DNA of 64,000 nt from Sphingobacterium olei (GCF_005048855.1 NZ_SUME01000013.1:1-64000); one strand, 5' to 3'; shown: positions 22,785 to 30,997, numbered from the stretch's first letter. Notes: generated by a model not told the origin, from the sequence alone. Numbers and translations: made by a program.

Positions 22785-23278
22785 TTAAATATGGTTTTTG
22801 TTTCGTTTTTATGTGTAATAATGATGCGGTCGGGCTGGATGTTACGGACGGTAATCTCCTGTTGCCGGTCGTCTTTGGCCATCATGTATTGATTGCCCGA
22901 TATGGTGACAATAGCGATCCGTTTTTTATTTGACTCGTTTTCGATAAAACCCTGATAGCTGATATCGACCTGAGGTTCGGGTTCAACATAGACAGCATAG
23001 GGATCTGTATAATGCAGGTCGACTTCTCCCTGCTCTCCAATCTCATCGTCTGCTGCATCGCCACTGTTGTAAATGGGATCCCGGTAGTTGAGAGAAAGGA
23101 ATAGGCTATCTTTAACTGTATAATAGTCAAGATCCTGGACGGCTATATTTACAGGCCTGCTGGCCATGATCACTTGTCCTTCATCACCGGAGACCGCGCT
23201 GAATACGCGGTAGATAACATATCCCCACACACCGACGACTACGGCTAATAAAATGTAAACGAGTGCCTTATTGTTCAT
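22781..23278 (-). CDS. GspC/PilP-like inner-membrane linker protein
   Basis: The protein has 165 residues. One transmembrane helix at about 6-27 (LVYILLAVVVGVWGYVIYRVF) is followed by an acidic, flexible region (about 75-100) and a C-terminal beta domain with YQGFIENESNKKRIAIVTI and ITVRNIQPDRIIITHKNE. This matches the HR/PilP fold that connects the inner-membrane platform to the secretin. Sequence identity to classical GspC is low, so the call rests on architecture and operon position. It overlaps both neighbours by 4 bases (ATGA). Confidence 0.7.
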   Translation of the reverse strand: MNNKALVYILLAVVVGVWGYVIYRVFSAVSGDEGQVIMASRPVNIAVQDLDYYTVKDSLFLSLNYRDPIYNSGDAADDEIGEQGEVDLHYTDPYAVYVEPEPQVDISYQGFIENESNKKRIAIVTISGNQYMMAKDDRQQEITVRNIQPDRIIITHKNETKTIFK

Positions 23279-23640
23279 TCAGCAACTATTTCAAGTTCTC
23301 TATATTGGTATTGACCGGCACTTCCATCGTTTTCTGGACGTACGCGCCAACTGTATTTCCCCGGTTTTAGAATGAGCTCAATCTTATTGTCATAGGTTAA
23401 CGAATCAATCAGTGCCGCCCGAATCTCCTCAAAATTAGGCGATACGAGTTGGAAACGGTAATATTTGGCATCTTCGTGGTGCTCCCACCAAAAGGCAATA
23501 ACGGAGTCCGTTGTCTCCAGATTGTTCATGGGGGCGACCAGTGCGACCTGTTCTTCTTCAAGCGGGTACTCAATGAATTCCGCACAGGACGTTAATCCGC
23601 CGAAAAGTAACACCACAAGTCCTATTTTAAATAAGTACAT
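23275..23640 (-). CDS. Small lipoprotein with fibronectin-like domain, possible pilotin-role protein
   Basis: The protein has 121 residues. The lipoprotein signal MYLFKIGLVVLLFGGLTSC has lipobox LTSC. The mature protein is one beta-sandwich-like domain (VALVAPMNNLETTDSVIAFW, YYRFQLVSPNF, LKPGKYSWRVRPEN) of the kind often annotated as fibronectin type III-like in Bacteroidota lipoproteins. It is the first gene of the right-hand secretion operon and overlaps the C-like gene by 4 bases. No sequence similarity to known pilotins is seen; an assembly role for the secretin is only suggested by position. Confidence 0.65.
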   Translation of the reverse strand: MYLFKIGLVVLLFGGLTSCAEFIEYPLEEEQVALVAPMNNLETTDSVIAFWWEHHEDAKYYRFQLVSPNFEEIRAALIDSLTYDNKIELILKPGKYSWRVRPENDGSAGQYQYRELEIVAE

Positions 23641-23683
23641 AAATTAATTCTTGGTAGCTAAAGATAGGGAATATTATCTATTT

Positions 23684-24490
23684 TTACCAGCCCTTGATGG
23701 CACCACCTTTAAATGCCTCTTCTGCAGCCTGAACAACTTCGTCGGATTGATATGATTTTACAAAATTAGCAAGCTTGGCATCATCCTTATTGTCTTTACG
23801 GCTTACAATGATATTCACGTAAGGTGATTTTTCACTCTCTACAAAAATGCCGTCTTTTTTGGCTGTGAGCTGATGACTTGCTGCAAAATTGTTATTGATC
23901 ACGGCCACTGTTACCTTATCGTCGTCCAATGTACGTGGCAGTTGGGGCGCTTCCAATTCCAGGATCCGCAGGTTTTTATTGTTTTCCGTTATATCCTGCA
24001 GTGTTGGAAGTAAATTGCTGCCATCCCTTAGCTTGATCAGGCCGACTTGCTGTAGTAATAGCAAGGCTCTTCCCAGATTGGTGGGATCATTCGGTATGAC
24101 AATCGTATCTTCGTTTTTAAGCTGCTCGATGGATGTTATTTTTTTGGAATAGCCTGCCATCGGATAGACAAATGTATTGCCCAATACTTCAAAGTCATAT
24201 CCCCTGTTTTTGGCCTGTACATCTAGATAAGGCCTGTTCTGAAATACATTGGCATCGATATCCTTTTGACGCAGGGCTTCATTAGGCATGACATAATCAT
24301 TGAATGTAACGAGTTCGACATCCAGGTTATATTTTTCCTTGGCGACTTTCTTTGCTGTTTCGGCCAATACATACTCCGGTCCGGCTTGTACGCCGACCTT
24401 CAGTACATTCTCGTTATTGGAATTAGAAGAGCAGGATAGGGCAATGGCAGCGATTGCCAGGCCTATTATTGATTTGAAGGCTGTGTTCAT
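23684..24490 (-). CDS. metQ: Methionine ABC transporter substrate-binding lipoprotein MetQ
   Basis: The protein has 268 residues. The lipoprotein signal ends at LSC (Cys20), and the NLPA/MetQ fold is marked by LKVGVQAGPEYVLAETAKKVA, VELVTFNDYVMPNEAL, DIDANVFQNRPYLD, and ending EEAFKGGAIKGW. It binds D- or L-methionine in the periplasm and delivers it to MetNI. It is the last gene of the metNIQ operon, 64 bases after metI, and lies 43 bases upstream of the right-hand secretion operon on the same strand. Confidence 0.92.
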   Translation of the reverse strand: MNTAFKSIIGLAIAAIALSCSSNSNNENVLKVGVQAGPEYVLAETAKKVAKEKYNLDVELVTFNDYVMPNEALRQKDIDANVFQNRPYLDVQAKNRGYDFEVLGNTFVYPMAGYSKKITSIEQLKNEDTIVIPNDPTNLGRALLLLQQVGLIKLRDGSNLLPTLQDITENNKNLRILELEAPQLPRTLDDDKVTVAVINNNFAASHQLTAKKDGIFVESEKSPYVNIIVSRKDNKDDAKLANFVKSYQSDEVVQAAEEAFKGGAIKGW

Positions 24491-24554
24491 ATGTGTATTT
24501 TTTAACTGTATAATAATATAACTTTAATATCTCGGATAAAACTAGTAGGCATTG

Positions 24555-25211
24555 TTATTTGCGATGATCTACGCGTTTGGACAGCCTATCGCCCGTGAAT
24601 TGGATAAGGAAGACAATGCCTACGAGCAGAATCAGCACCATATTCATAATCAGCGCATCATACCCGACGTATCCATATTGATAACCAATATGCCCGAGTC
24701 CGCCTGCACCTACTGCACCCCCCATTGCGGAGTAACCGACCAGTGTAATCAGGGTGACAGAAGCACTATTGATCAACGCAGGTAAAGCTTCGGGAACAAG
24801 TACCTTACGTACCACCTGCATGGGCGTAGCACCCATGGCACGGGCTGCTTCAATAAGACCATGCGGTATCTCCAATAGGCAATTTTCAACAAGACGGGCG
24901 ACAAACGGAGCTGCACCAATACTGAGCGGTACGATAGCAGCCTGCATACCGATGGAGGTCCCTACCAACATACGGGTAAAAGGAATCATCCAGACGATAA
25001 GAATGATAAATGGGATCGAACGGAACACATTCACAAAGAAGGCTGTCGTGCGGTATAGCGAACGATTTTCCATTAATTGGCCGGGACGGGTGACAAATAG
25101 AAAGATACCTAAGGGCAAACCGATACAAAAACTGAAAAATCCAGATGTAAAGGTCATAAATATAGTTTCCCAAGTGCCTTTTAATAATAACCAAAATATT
25201 CCTTCAGACAT
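24555..25211 (-). CDS. metI: Methionine ABC transporter permease MetI
   Basis: The protein has 218 residues from the ATG at 25211 (a TTG-started extension upstream is unlikely). It is a polytopic permease with the BPD signature EAARAMGATPMQVVRKVLVPEALP (about residues 135-157) and typical MetI segments NVFRSIPFIILIVWMIPFTR and GAVGAGGLGHIGYQYGY. It forms the membrane channel with MetN. It starts 21 bases after metN ends. Confidence 0.92.
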   Translation of the reverse strand: MSEGIFWLLLKGTWETIFMTFTSGFFSFCIGLPLGIFLFVTRPGQLMENRSLYRTTAFFVNVFRSIPFIILIVWMIPFTRMLVGTSIGMQAAIVPLSIGAAPFVARLVENCLLEIPHGLIEAARAMGATPMQVVRKVLVPEALPALINSASVTLITLVGYSAMGGAVGAGGLGHIGYQYGYVGYDALIMNMVLILLVGIVFLIQFTGDRLSKRVDHRK

Positions 25212-25232
25212 ATGTAATAGCAATTGTTTAAG

Positions 25233-25979
25233 TTAATCGATTCGTAAGGATGGGTTGAGTAGATCTTTGGTAACCTGTGTTTGTGGATTTAAAAACAGGG
25301 ATTCCACATCATTCTGTTCAATGATCTCACCCTGTGCAATGACGGCTACCCTGTTGCATATCGCGCGTACAACCTCCATTTCGTGTGTGATCAGGATGAT
25401 AGTAATGCCCAACTCGCGGTTTATTTTTTTTAAAAGAGCGAGTATGGACCGCGTAGTGTGCGGGTCGAGGGCGCTGGTTGCTTCATCGCAAAGCAATATT
25501 TCTGGATCTGATGCCAAGGCTCTTCCGATGGCGACCCGTTGTTTTTGCCCACCGGATAAATTCGCCGGATATTCATCTTTTTTATCGAGCAGATCCACCA
25601 GTACGAGTAACCGCTCTACCTTATCCCGGATCACCTCCGTACGGGTACCGACAAGTTCGAGTGGAAACGCGATATTTTCGTATACGGTACGCGAGGAGAG
25701 GAGGTTGAATTGTTGGAATATCATCCCAATTTTGCGACGGACTTGAATAAGTGCCTTGTCCCCCAACGTAGCCAAATCAACCTTATCCCAGAAAATATGT
25801 CCGGAGGTGGGCCTTTCAAGTAGGTTAACCGTGCGGATCAAGGTGCTTTTCCCTGCACCGGATGATCCTATGATGCCAAAGATATCTTCTTTTTCGATGT
25901 GCAACGTAACCTCTTTTAACGCGACTACCCGACCATTTTTTTTATGAAATACCTTACTTACCTTGTCTAAATGAATCAT
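25233..25979 (-). CDS. metN: Methionine ABC transporter ATP-binding protein MetN
   Basis: The protein has 248 residues. The ABC ATPase shows Walker A GSSGAGKST (about 37-45), Q-loop FQQFNLLSSRT, signature LSGGQKQR (about 140-147), Walker B ILLCDEATSALD (about 160-171) and H-loop ITHEME. MetN proteins usually carry a C-terminal ACT/NIL regulatory domain of about 90 residues that confers methionine trans-inhibition; this protein ends soon after the ATPase domain, so that domain is absent. It is the first gene of metNIQ, and its start codon directly follows a perfect inverted repeat. Confidence 0.9.
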   Translation of the reverse strand: MIHLDKVSKVFHKKNGRVVALKEVTLHIEKEDIFGIIGSSGAGKSTLIRTVNLLERPTSGHIFWDKVDLATLGDKALIQVRRKIGMIFQQFNLLSSRTVYENIAFPLELVGTRTEVIRDKVERLLVLVDLLDKKDEYPANLSGGQKQRVAIGRALASDPEILLCDEATSALDPHTTRSILALLKKINRELGITIILITHEMEVVRAICNRVAVIAQGEIIEQNDVESLFLNPQTQVTKDLLNPSLRID

Positions 25980-25997
25980 ATACTTTTGTAAAAGTAT
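25980..25997. promoter_or_regulatory. Perfect inverted repeat touching the metN start codon
   Basis: ATACTTTT and AAAAGTAT flank a 2-base centre, giving 8-bp perfect arms that end at the base before the metN ATG. It occupies the place of a ribosome binding site and could be a repressor operator or an RNA hairpin. A nearby GTATACCGTATAC (26003-26015) is a second symmetrical sequence. No SAM riboswitch is recognisable. Confidence 0.45.
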
Positions 25998-26299
25998 CCA
26001 TCGTATACCGTATACAGGTAGCCTGTCGTGGATGTTTTTTTTCCAACAAAATAGTTTTATGGGGCTAAGATAAGGTGTTTAATTTATTTAATGTAATTAA
26101 ATCTATAAGACTGGTCTATATTGTTTCGATATAGCGTTCGGTTTGAAACCAATTTGCCTGCTTATCGGCGGATGAAATGGGTTGTCGGGATTCGCTGTTA
26201 CGAAAATGTTTGTGCGTGTCGCAATAAAAATTTTCTGCTTTTTACAATATTTGTGGAAAATACTTTAATTGAGATTGGTTTTGTCTTGTGAAAAAAAGC
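25998..26299. other. Divergent intergenic region metN / deacetylase
   Basis: Together with the flanking sites this is the longest gene-free stretch of the window (about 370 bases). It is AT-rich in the middle (26060-26110) and contains no gene, tRNA or riboswitch that I can recognise. It should hold the metN promoter on the minus strand; the plus-strand promoter is at 26300. Confidence 0.5.
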
Positions 26300-26307
26300 T
26301 ATTTTTG
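26300..26307 (+). promoter_or_regulatory. Bacteroidota -7 promoter box TATTTTTG
   Basis: The box matches TAnnTTTG exactly, with TTG/TTTG elements 16-22 bases upstream (26275-26283). Transcription would begin near 26314, downstream of a possible in-frame start at 26269, which supports the later start of the deacetylase gene at 26347. Confidence 0.55.
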
Positions 26308-26346
26308 CGTTTAAATAATGCACACTTTAATTTTGTGGTATATAAA

Positions 26347-27312
26347 ATGGCAAAGATCGGGAGAGGGAACATGCTGTCCATATTATCAATTCTAATTTTA
26401 TTGGAATTTACGTCATGTCAGCACAGCTCAAGCACCACCTTGGGTTATATTGCAACAGCTGATACGGCTGTTGCCGGATTCGACTCGACGATGATACAGC
26501 CAGAGCCAAAGAAAAGTCCATTACTGATTACAAAATGGGATTCTTTACAAAAGAATCTAATAACATTCCAAGTGGATAGTATCAATCCTGTTGATGTCAA
26601 ATTGCAGAAACGACGCTTAAAAGATTCTTTGCGCAGAGAATTTGATAACAAACCGAAGCATGTTTACCTTACATTCGATGATGGTCCCTTAATCGGCAGT
26701 GCAGCGATTGATTCCATTGCTACGGCAAAGGATATCAAAATAAATGCTTTTTTGGTCGGACGGCATGCTAATATGAGCAAACGTCTGAAGCGAGATCTGG
26801 AAAAATACAGATCAAATCCACTGGTGGGTTGTTATAATCATTCCTATACGCACGGAATGAACAGATTCAGTGCATTTTATAGCAATCCAAATACGGCATT
26901 TGCTGATTTCGAAAAGAATGAAGTTGATTTAGCTTTAACGCATAAGATTATTCGCTTACCAGGCCGAAATATATGGATATATGACGATGTGCGTAAGATA
27001 GATCTGCAAAGTGGATCGAGTACCGCAGATTTACTGTATACCAATGGGTACAAGATCTATGGGTGGGACGTCGAATGGAGAATCCACGGATTAACCGGCA
27101 AACCGATACAGTCGGTAGGGGAGATATATCATCGGATCCGGAACTTTATGAACAACAAGAGTTCCTTGACACCTAACAACGTGGTTTTACTGATGCACGA
27201 CGATATGTTTCAGAATAAGAAAGGACAGCTGTTACTGACAGCACTCATCGACAGCCTTAAACGCGAAGATTATCAATTTGATTTTATAGAAGATTACCCG
27301 AAGAGATATTAA
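26347..27312 (+). CDS. Polysaccharide deacetylase (NodB-like) lipoprotein
   Basis: The predicted product has 321 residues with the ATG at 26347, which gives a lipoprotein signal MAKIGRGNMLSILSILILLEF then TSC; the longer frame from 26269 would begin upstream of the promoter box. The NodB homology domain has YLTFDDGP (metal-binding Asp pair) and CYNHSYTHGMNRF (HxxxH zinc ligands), then RLPGRN and a C-terminal LLMHDD motif. Such enzymes deacetylate N-acetylglucosamine polymers of the envelope, though substrates vary. The lipid anchor places it in the periplasm or outer membrane. It is monocistronic and convergent with the PhnA-like gene. Confidence 0.8.
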   Translation: MAKIGRGNMLSILSILILLEFTSCQHSSSTTLGYIATADTAVAGFDSTMIQPEPKKSPLLITKWDSLQKNLITFQVDSINPVDVKLQKRRLKDSLRREFDNKPKHVYLTFDDGPLIGSAAIDSIATAKDIKINAFLVGRHANMSKRLKRDLEKYRSNPLVGCYNHSYTHGMNRFSAFYSNPNTAFADFEKNEVDLALTHKIIRLPGRNIWIYDDVRKIDLQSGSSTADLLYTNGYKIYGWDVEWRIHGLTGKPIQSVGEIYHRIRNFMNNKSSLTPNNVVLLMHDDMFQNKKGQLLLTALIDSLKREDYQFDFIEDYPKRY

Positions 27313-27325
27313 TCGGTCATATTCT

Positions 27326-27904
27326 TTATCCTTTGCGTAGATATTTGGTTAGAATTACAATCGTCTGTCCTTCTACTTTTCCTTCTATTTGTTCGGTGTT
27401 GTCGGCCACTAATTTTATATTCTTGACAACTGTACCCAGTTTTGCGCTTAAAGAAGACCCTTTTACATCTAACGTTTTGGTAAGAACGACCGTATCTCCT
27501 TCATATAATCGGGTGCCATTGGAATCCTGATGAAATTCTACAGTACCGTCCTGTTCGTGGTCACCTGTTTTCTTAGCCCATTCTAGGTTTTCGTCATCCA
27601 GATAAAGTATCTCCAGATTATCCGATGCCCAGCTCTCATTTCGCAATCGGCTTAATATCCGCCAGGCGACGACCTGTACGGCAGGGTATTCAGACCACAT
27701 GCTGTCCGACAGCACTTTCCAGTGTTCTGAATTTAATTGTTCTTTTTTTTCGATCTGTGCCAGACAAGTCTGACATACCAAAATACTGTTGTCGCTATTT
27801 GCTACAGACGTAGGGGGTACTTCGTATATGGAAAGATTTTCTGTATACGAACATAATTCACATGCCCCTCCACTGCGTGCAATAAGTTGTTGCGCTAGAT
27901 TCAT
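27326..27904 (-). CDS. PhnA domain protein
   Basis: The protein has 192 residues. An N-terminal zinc ribbon (CELCSYTE about 15-22; CQTCLAQ about 44-50) and a C-terminal PhnA/YjdM domain (DSNGTRLYEGDTVVLTKTLDVKGSS then GTVVKNIKLV) are both present. Despite the historical name, these proteins are not shown to act in phosphonate use generally, and this genome segment has no phosphonate genes. The promoter -7 box lies at 27921-27928. Confidence 0.85.
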   Translation of the reverse strand: MNLAQQLIARSGGACELCSYTENLSIYEVPPTSVANSDNSILVCQTCLAQIEKKEQLNSEHWKVLSDSMWSEYPAVQVVAWRILSRLRNESWASDNLEILYLDDENLEWAKKTGDHEQDGTVEFHQDSNGTRLYEGDTVVLTKTLDVKGSSLSAKLGTVVKNIKLVADNTEQIEGKVEGQTIVILTKYLRKG

Positions 27905-27920
27905 CTGATTTTATTTTGCG

Positions 27921-27928
27921 CAAAAATA
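27921..27928 (-). promoter_or_regulatory. Bacteroidota -7 promoter box TATTTTTG (minus strand)
   Basis: The minus-strand reading is TATTTTTG, an exact TAnnTTTG match, 17 bases before the start of the PhnA-like gene; no clear -33 TTTG is visible. Confidence 0.5.
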
Positions 27929-28095
27929 CGAAATTAAAATCTTTTGAAGGCGTATTAGCAAATTCGAAAGTATCAAGGGAGTGTTTTGATCGTTGATTTT
28001 TTTTAATCAAACATTCCTGACGCAGTAAGAAAGTTGTGGCAGAGATTTTGTATTATTGATTAGAAAAAAAATATTAATCATTAAATAGCTGAATT

Positions 28096-28962
28096 ATGAA
28101 ATGGCAAGGTGGCCGTAGAGGCGGAAATATTGAGGATAGAAGGGGGATGTCTGGGGGACAAAAACTCACACTTGGAGGTATTGGTGGCGTGATCGTACTG
28201 GTGGTTAGTTTATTACTGGGCGGGGATCCTGCGCAGATATTGGATCAGATGGGCGGTGGTAGTGCGATGAATGCATCCCAGCAAGGGGAGTATCAATCTA
28301 CTCCAGAAGAGGATCGACTATTGGATTTTGCCGATGTTGTACTCGCGAGCACGGACGATGTATGGTCTAGTTTATTCAAGAAAGCGGGAGAAACTTATCC
28401 TAAACCAACGATGGTCATCTATACAGAAGGTACGGCAACGGAAGGCTGTGGCTATGGACAGTCGCACTTTGGGCCTTTTTACTGTCCTGCGGACCAGAAA
28501 GTATACCTCGACCTGGGATTTAATAGAGAGTTGTCTGAGAAATTTGGCGCTAAAGGTGAGTTTGCGTTAGCGTATGTAATTGCTCATGAAGTGGGACATC
28601 ATATTCAGAATGTATTGGGTGTGATGGATAAGACCAATGCTATGCGGGGGAAGATGAGCGAGCGGGAATATAATAAAATTTCGGTGATGACGGAATTGCA
28701 AGCGGATTTTTATGCTGGTGTATGGGCTCATCACGTTAATAAGCTTACCGAAATCGAGTTGACCTACGATGATATTGTAGATGGTATGCAGGCTGCAGCA
28801 GCAGTTGGTGATGATCACCTTCAAGAACAGGCGACAGGACGTTCCAATCCGGAATCGTTTACACATGGTACTTCGGAACAACGGGCATATTGGTTTAAAA
28901 AGGGATATGATACCGGAGATATTAATGCCGGTAATACTTTCAATGACCCAAGTTTGAAGTAA
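28096..28962 (+). CDS. ypfJ: Neutral zinc metallopeptidase, YpfJ family
   Basis: The protein has 288 residues. The N-terminus MKWQGGRRGGNIEDRRG and the following hydrophobic anchor (LTLGGIGGVIVLVVSLLLGG, about 25-44) are the family hallmark. The catalytic motif HEVGHHIQ (about residues 165-172) has two His ligands and the catalytic Glu, and downstream ELQADFYAGVWAHH provides the third ligand. GCGYGQSHFGPFYCPAD precedes it. The peptidase domain should face the periplasm. It is a single-gene unit. Confidence 0.9.
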   Translation: MKWQGGRRGGNIEDRRGMSGGQKLTLGGIGGVIVLVVSLLLGGDPAQILDQMGGGSAMNASQQGEYQSTPEEDRLLDFADVVLASTDDVWSSLFKKAGETYPKPTMVIYTEGTATEGCGYGQSHFGPFYCPADQKVYLDLGFNRELSEKFGAKGEFALAYVIAHEVGHHIQNVLGVMDKTNAMRGKMSEREYNKISVMTELQADFYAGVWAHHVNKLTEIELTYDDIVDGMQAAAAVGDDHLQEQATGRSNPESFTHGTSEQRAYWFKKGYDTGDINAGNTFNDPSLK

Positions 28963-28978
28963 ATTTCTTTCAGAAAGC

Positions 28979-29953
28979 CTATTGAATCAATAGGTTACAG
29001 CCCCGGATGTCTGCATTGTCAAAGCGACCGAGGATCTCGAAATCACCATTTTCGTGATATTTGCCCAAGTCCTGGGTGGCAATAAATGAGCAGGAGTAAT
29101 AGTTTGCTAGATCAATGACATTTATAGCTCCTGTTTTTGTGTTGTCGAGCAATGTCAATGGATCGTTGGTATCTCGAATAAGTATCTTCATCCACGGAGG
29201 TGTTTTAAAAAGTCCGTGTCCGTAAGAATACCCTTGCGATAGCAACTCTGTCATGCCATATTCGGAATGGATGGTGGAAGTTCCGAACCCCTTACACAAT
29301 AATTCGTGCAGCTCAAGGCGAACCATTTCTTTGCGTTGACCCTTCATACCTCCTGTCTCCATTACGATGAGATCAGGAAAGTTGACCGTGTATTTTTCAA
29401 TAAAATCTAATAAGGCATAGGTAACCCCGATAAGTATGGTCTTTGTACCCTTGACCTGCAATTCTTGTAGTACGCGATATAGGTCTTCGTGGTTATAAAG
29501 AAAATAATTGCTTTCCTCCTGATGGGAAGATTTTATGAGATCGTCTACCATATAGATAAGACTCGATCCAGACCGTTCTAGATAGGATGGAAGGAGGGCG
29601 AGTATAGCCGTGTTTCTTATATCCCCATAGAACAACGCAAAGGCGTTGCGAAAACTCTTTTCGTATATCTGTATATCCGCTACGGGATGTCGGCTCGTCA
29701 CCATTCCTGTAGTACCCGAACTGGTAAACGTAATTTCAGGAGTTTTGTCTTTGACGATAATCGACTGCGTCTTGAAAAACTGGATTGGCAGAAACGGGAT
29801 TTTTGAGTAATGATCGACCCGGTCTGGTTGAACACCGAGATGGGTTACATATTGGCGATAAACTGGCGTATGTTCATATTGATAGTGGAATGTAGCCAAT
29901 GCAGCCGCATTAAATTGATGATCATCTGAAATATCAAAAAGATGTGCTGCCAT
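28979..29953 (-). CDS. LuxE/PaaK-type acyl-protein synthetase-like protein
   Basis: The protein has 324 residues. The adenylate-forming LuxE-like fold shows VKDKTPEITFTSSGTTGMVTS (nucleotide-binding Ser/Thr/Gly loop at about 75-92), FGTSTIHSEYGMTELLSQGY (about 215-235) and a C-terminal GRFDNADIRGCNLL. LuxE activates fatty acids as acyl-AMP and forms acyl-enzyme thioesters. No luxCD is nearby, so bioluminescence is not implied; in Bacteroidota this family is often near fatty-acid genes, and fabG is directly upstream here. The two are separated by a strong hairpin. Confidence 0.75.
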   Translation of the reverse strand: MAAHLFDISDDHQFNAAALATFHYQYEHTPVYRQYVTHLGVQPDRVDHYSKIPFLPIQFFKTQSIIVKDKTPEITFTSSGTTGMVTSRHPVADIQIYEKSFRNAFALFYGDIRNTAILALLPSYLERSGSSLIYMVDDLIKSSHQEESNYFLYNHEDLYRVLQELQVKGTKTILIGVTYALLDFIEKYTVNFPDLIVMETGGMKGQRKEMVRLELHELLCKGFGTSTIHSEYGMTELLSQGYSYGHGLFKTPPWMKILIRDTNDPLTLLDNTKTGAINVIDLANYYSCSFIATQDLGKYHENGDFEILGRFDNADIRGCNLLIQ

Positions 29954-29974
29954 TTTACAAACATGTGATATAAC

Positions 29975-30011
29975 AGGACAAGCTGCCTGCCGCTGGTAGG
30001 CAGCTTGTCCT
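29975..30011. terminator. Long perfect hairpin between fabG and the LuxE-like gene
   Basis: AGGACAAGCTGCCT and AGGCAGCTTGTCCT form a 14-bp perfect stem, extendable by 3 bp, around a tiny loop. There is no T-run on either side, so it may be a terminator of another kind, an attenuator, or an mRNA-stabilising hairpin at the end of fabG. Confidence 0.55.
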
Positions 30012-30018
30012 ATATTTC

Positions 30019-30762
30019 TTATAACATACCGCCACAGACCGGTAATACCTGACCGTTGATGTATGCGGAAAGATCGGAGGCTAAGAATAGACAGGCGTTG
30101 GCCACATCTTCTGCTTCGCCGGCACGTTTTAACGGGATATTAGCTTCCCATCCTGCAACGACTTTGGGATCCAATACTTCCGTCATCTCGGTGCGTATGA
30201 ATCCCGGAGCAACAACGTTGGTACGGATATTACGGGAACCGAGCTCTTTGGCAAGGGATTTTGAGAAACCAATGATACCCGCTTTAGAAGCAGCATAATT
30301 TGCCTGTCCTGCGTTACCTTGCACACCTACCACCGAACTCATATTGATAATGCTTCCTTTACGATTTTTCATCATTACTTTGGAAACTGCTTTCGATACA
30401 TTGAAAATAGACTTCAGATTGATATTGATGACATCATCCCAGTTTTCTTCGGTCATGCGCATCAATAGGCCATCTTTTGTAATACCTGCGTTATTCACAA
30501 CGATATCGACGGTGCCGAAGTCGGCTACTATACTGTCTATTAACTTCTCTGCTTCGTCAAATTTTGAAGCATCTGAGCGATAACCTTTAACTTGTGTTCC
30601 AAAAGCTTGTAATTCCTGCTCTAGTGCTTGTCCTTTTTCTACTGAAGATAAATAGGTAAAAGCTACGTTAGCCCCTTGTTGGGCAAATACCTCAGCAATT
30701 TTACGACCTATACCTTTTGAAGCTCCTGTTACCAAAGCTGTTTTTCCCTCAAGTAATTTCAT
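30019..30762 (-). CDS. fabG: 3-oxoacyl-[acyl-carrier-protein] reductase FabG
   Basis: The predicted product has 247 residues with the start at 30762 (MKLLEGKTALVTGASKGIG); a longer start at 30795 adds 11 non-homologous residues. The classical SDR motifs are present: TGASKGIG (about 11-18), NNAG, catalytic Ser in NMSSVVGV, YAASK (Tyr/Lys pair), and PGFIRTEMT. It reduces 3-oxoacyl-ACP with NADPH in fatty acid elongation. Ending with VLPVCGGML is typical for FabG. It is followed by a hairpin and the LuxE-like gene. Confidence 0.9.
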   Translation of the reverse strand: MKLLEGKTALVTGASKGIGRKIAEVFAQQGANVAFTYLSSVEKGQALEQELQAFGTQVKGYRSDASKFDEAEKLIDSIVADFGTVDIVVNNAGITKDGLLMRMTEENWDDVININLKSIFNVSKAVSKVMMKNRKGSIINMSSVVGVQGNAGQANYAASKAGIIGFSKSLAKELGSRNIRTNVVAPGFIRTEMTEVLDPKVVAGWEANIPLKRAGEAEDVANACLFLASDLSAYINGQVLPVCGGML

Positions 30763-30972
30763 ATGTATAATATTATTGTTATTCATCCTCAGCACAAAAG
30801 TGTTAAATTCTGTTTATAATCCAAAAATAAACTTTTATTAATATAGCCGGCATTTATAATAGAAGTCTCTGAAGTTTTCTAAAAATGTAAAGGAAATTAT
30901 CGGTTTTTACAATTTCATTAGGGAAATGAGAGAATTTTGACAAAACCATTCGAAATAACCAATTCTGAATGT

Positions 30973-30980
30973 TAATTTTG
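30973..30980 (+). promoter_or_regulatory. Bacteroidota -7 promoter box TAATTTTG
   Basis: An exact TAnnTTTG match lies 17 bases before the mqo start codon, implying a very short leader. No convincing -33 element is seen. Confidence 0.5.
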
Positions 30981-30997
30981 CATCCAATTAAATAAAC

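Noticed and set aside
25980..26299. SAM riboswitch upstream of metN
   Set aside because: I looked on the minus strand for the conserved SAM-I elements and found none.
28979..29953. Bioluminescence operon suggested by LuxE-like and LLM genes
   Set aside because: The two genes are 9 kb apart, no luxAB or luxCD is present, and both families are widespread in non-luminous bacteria.
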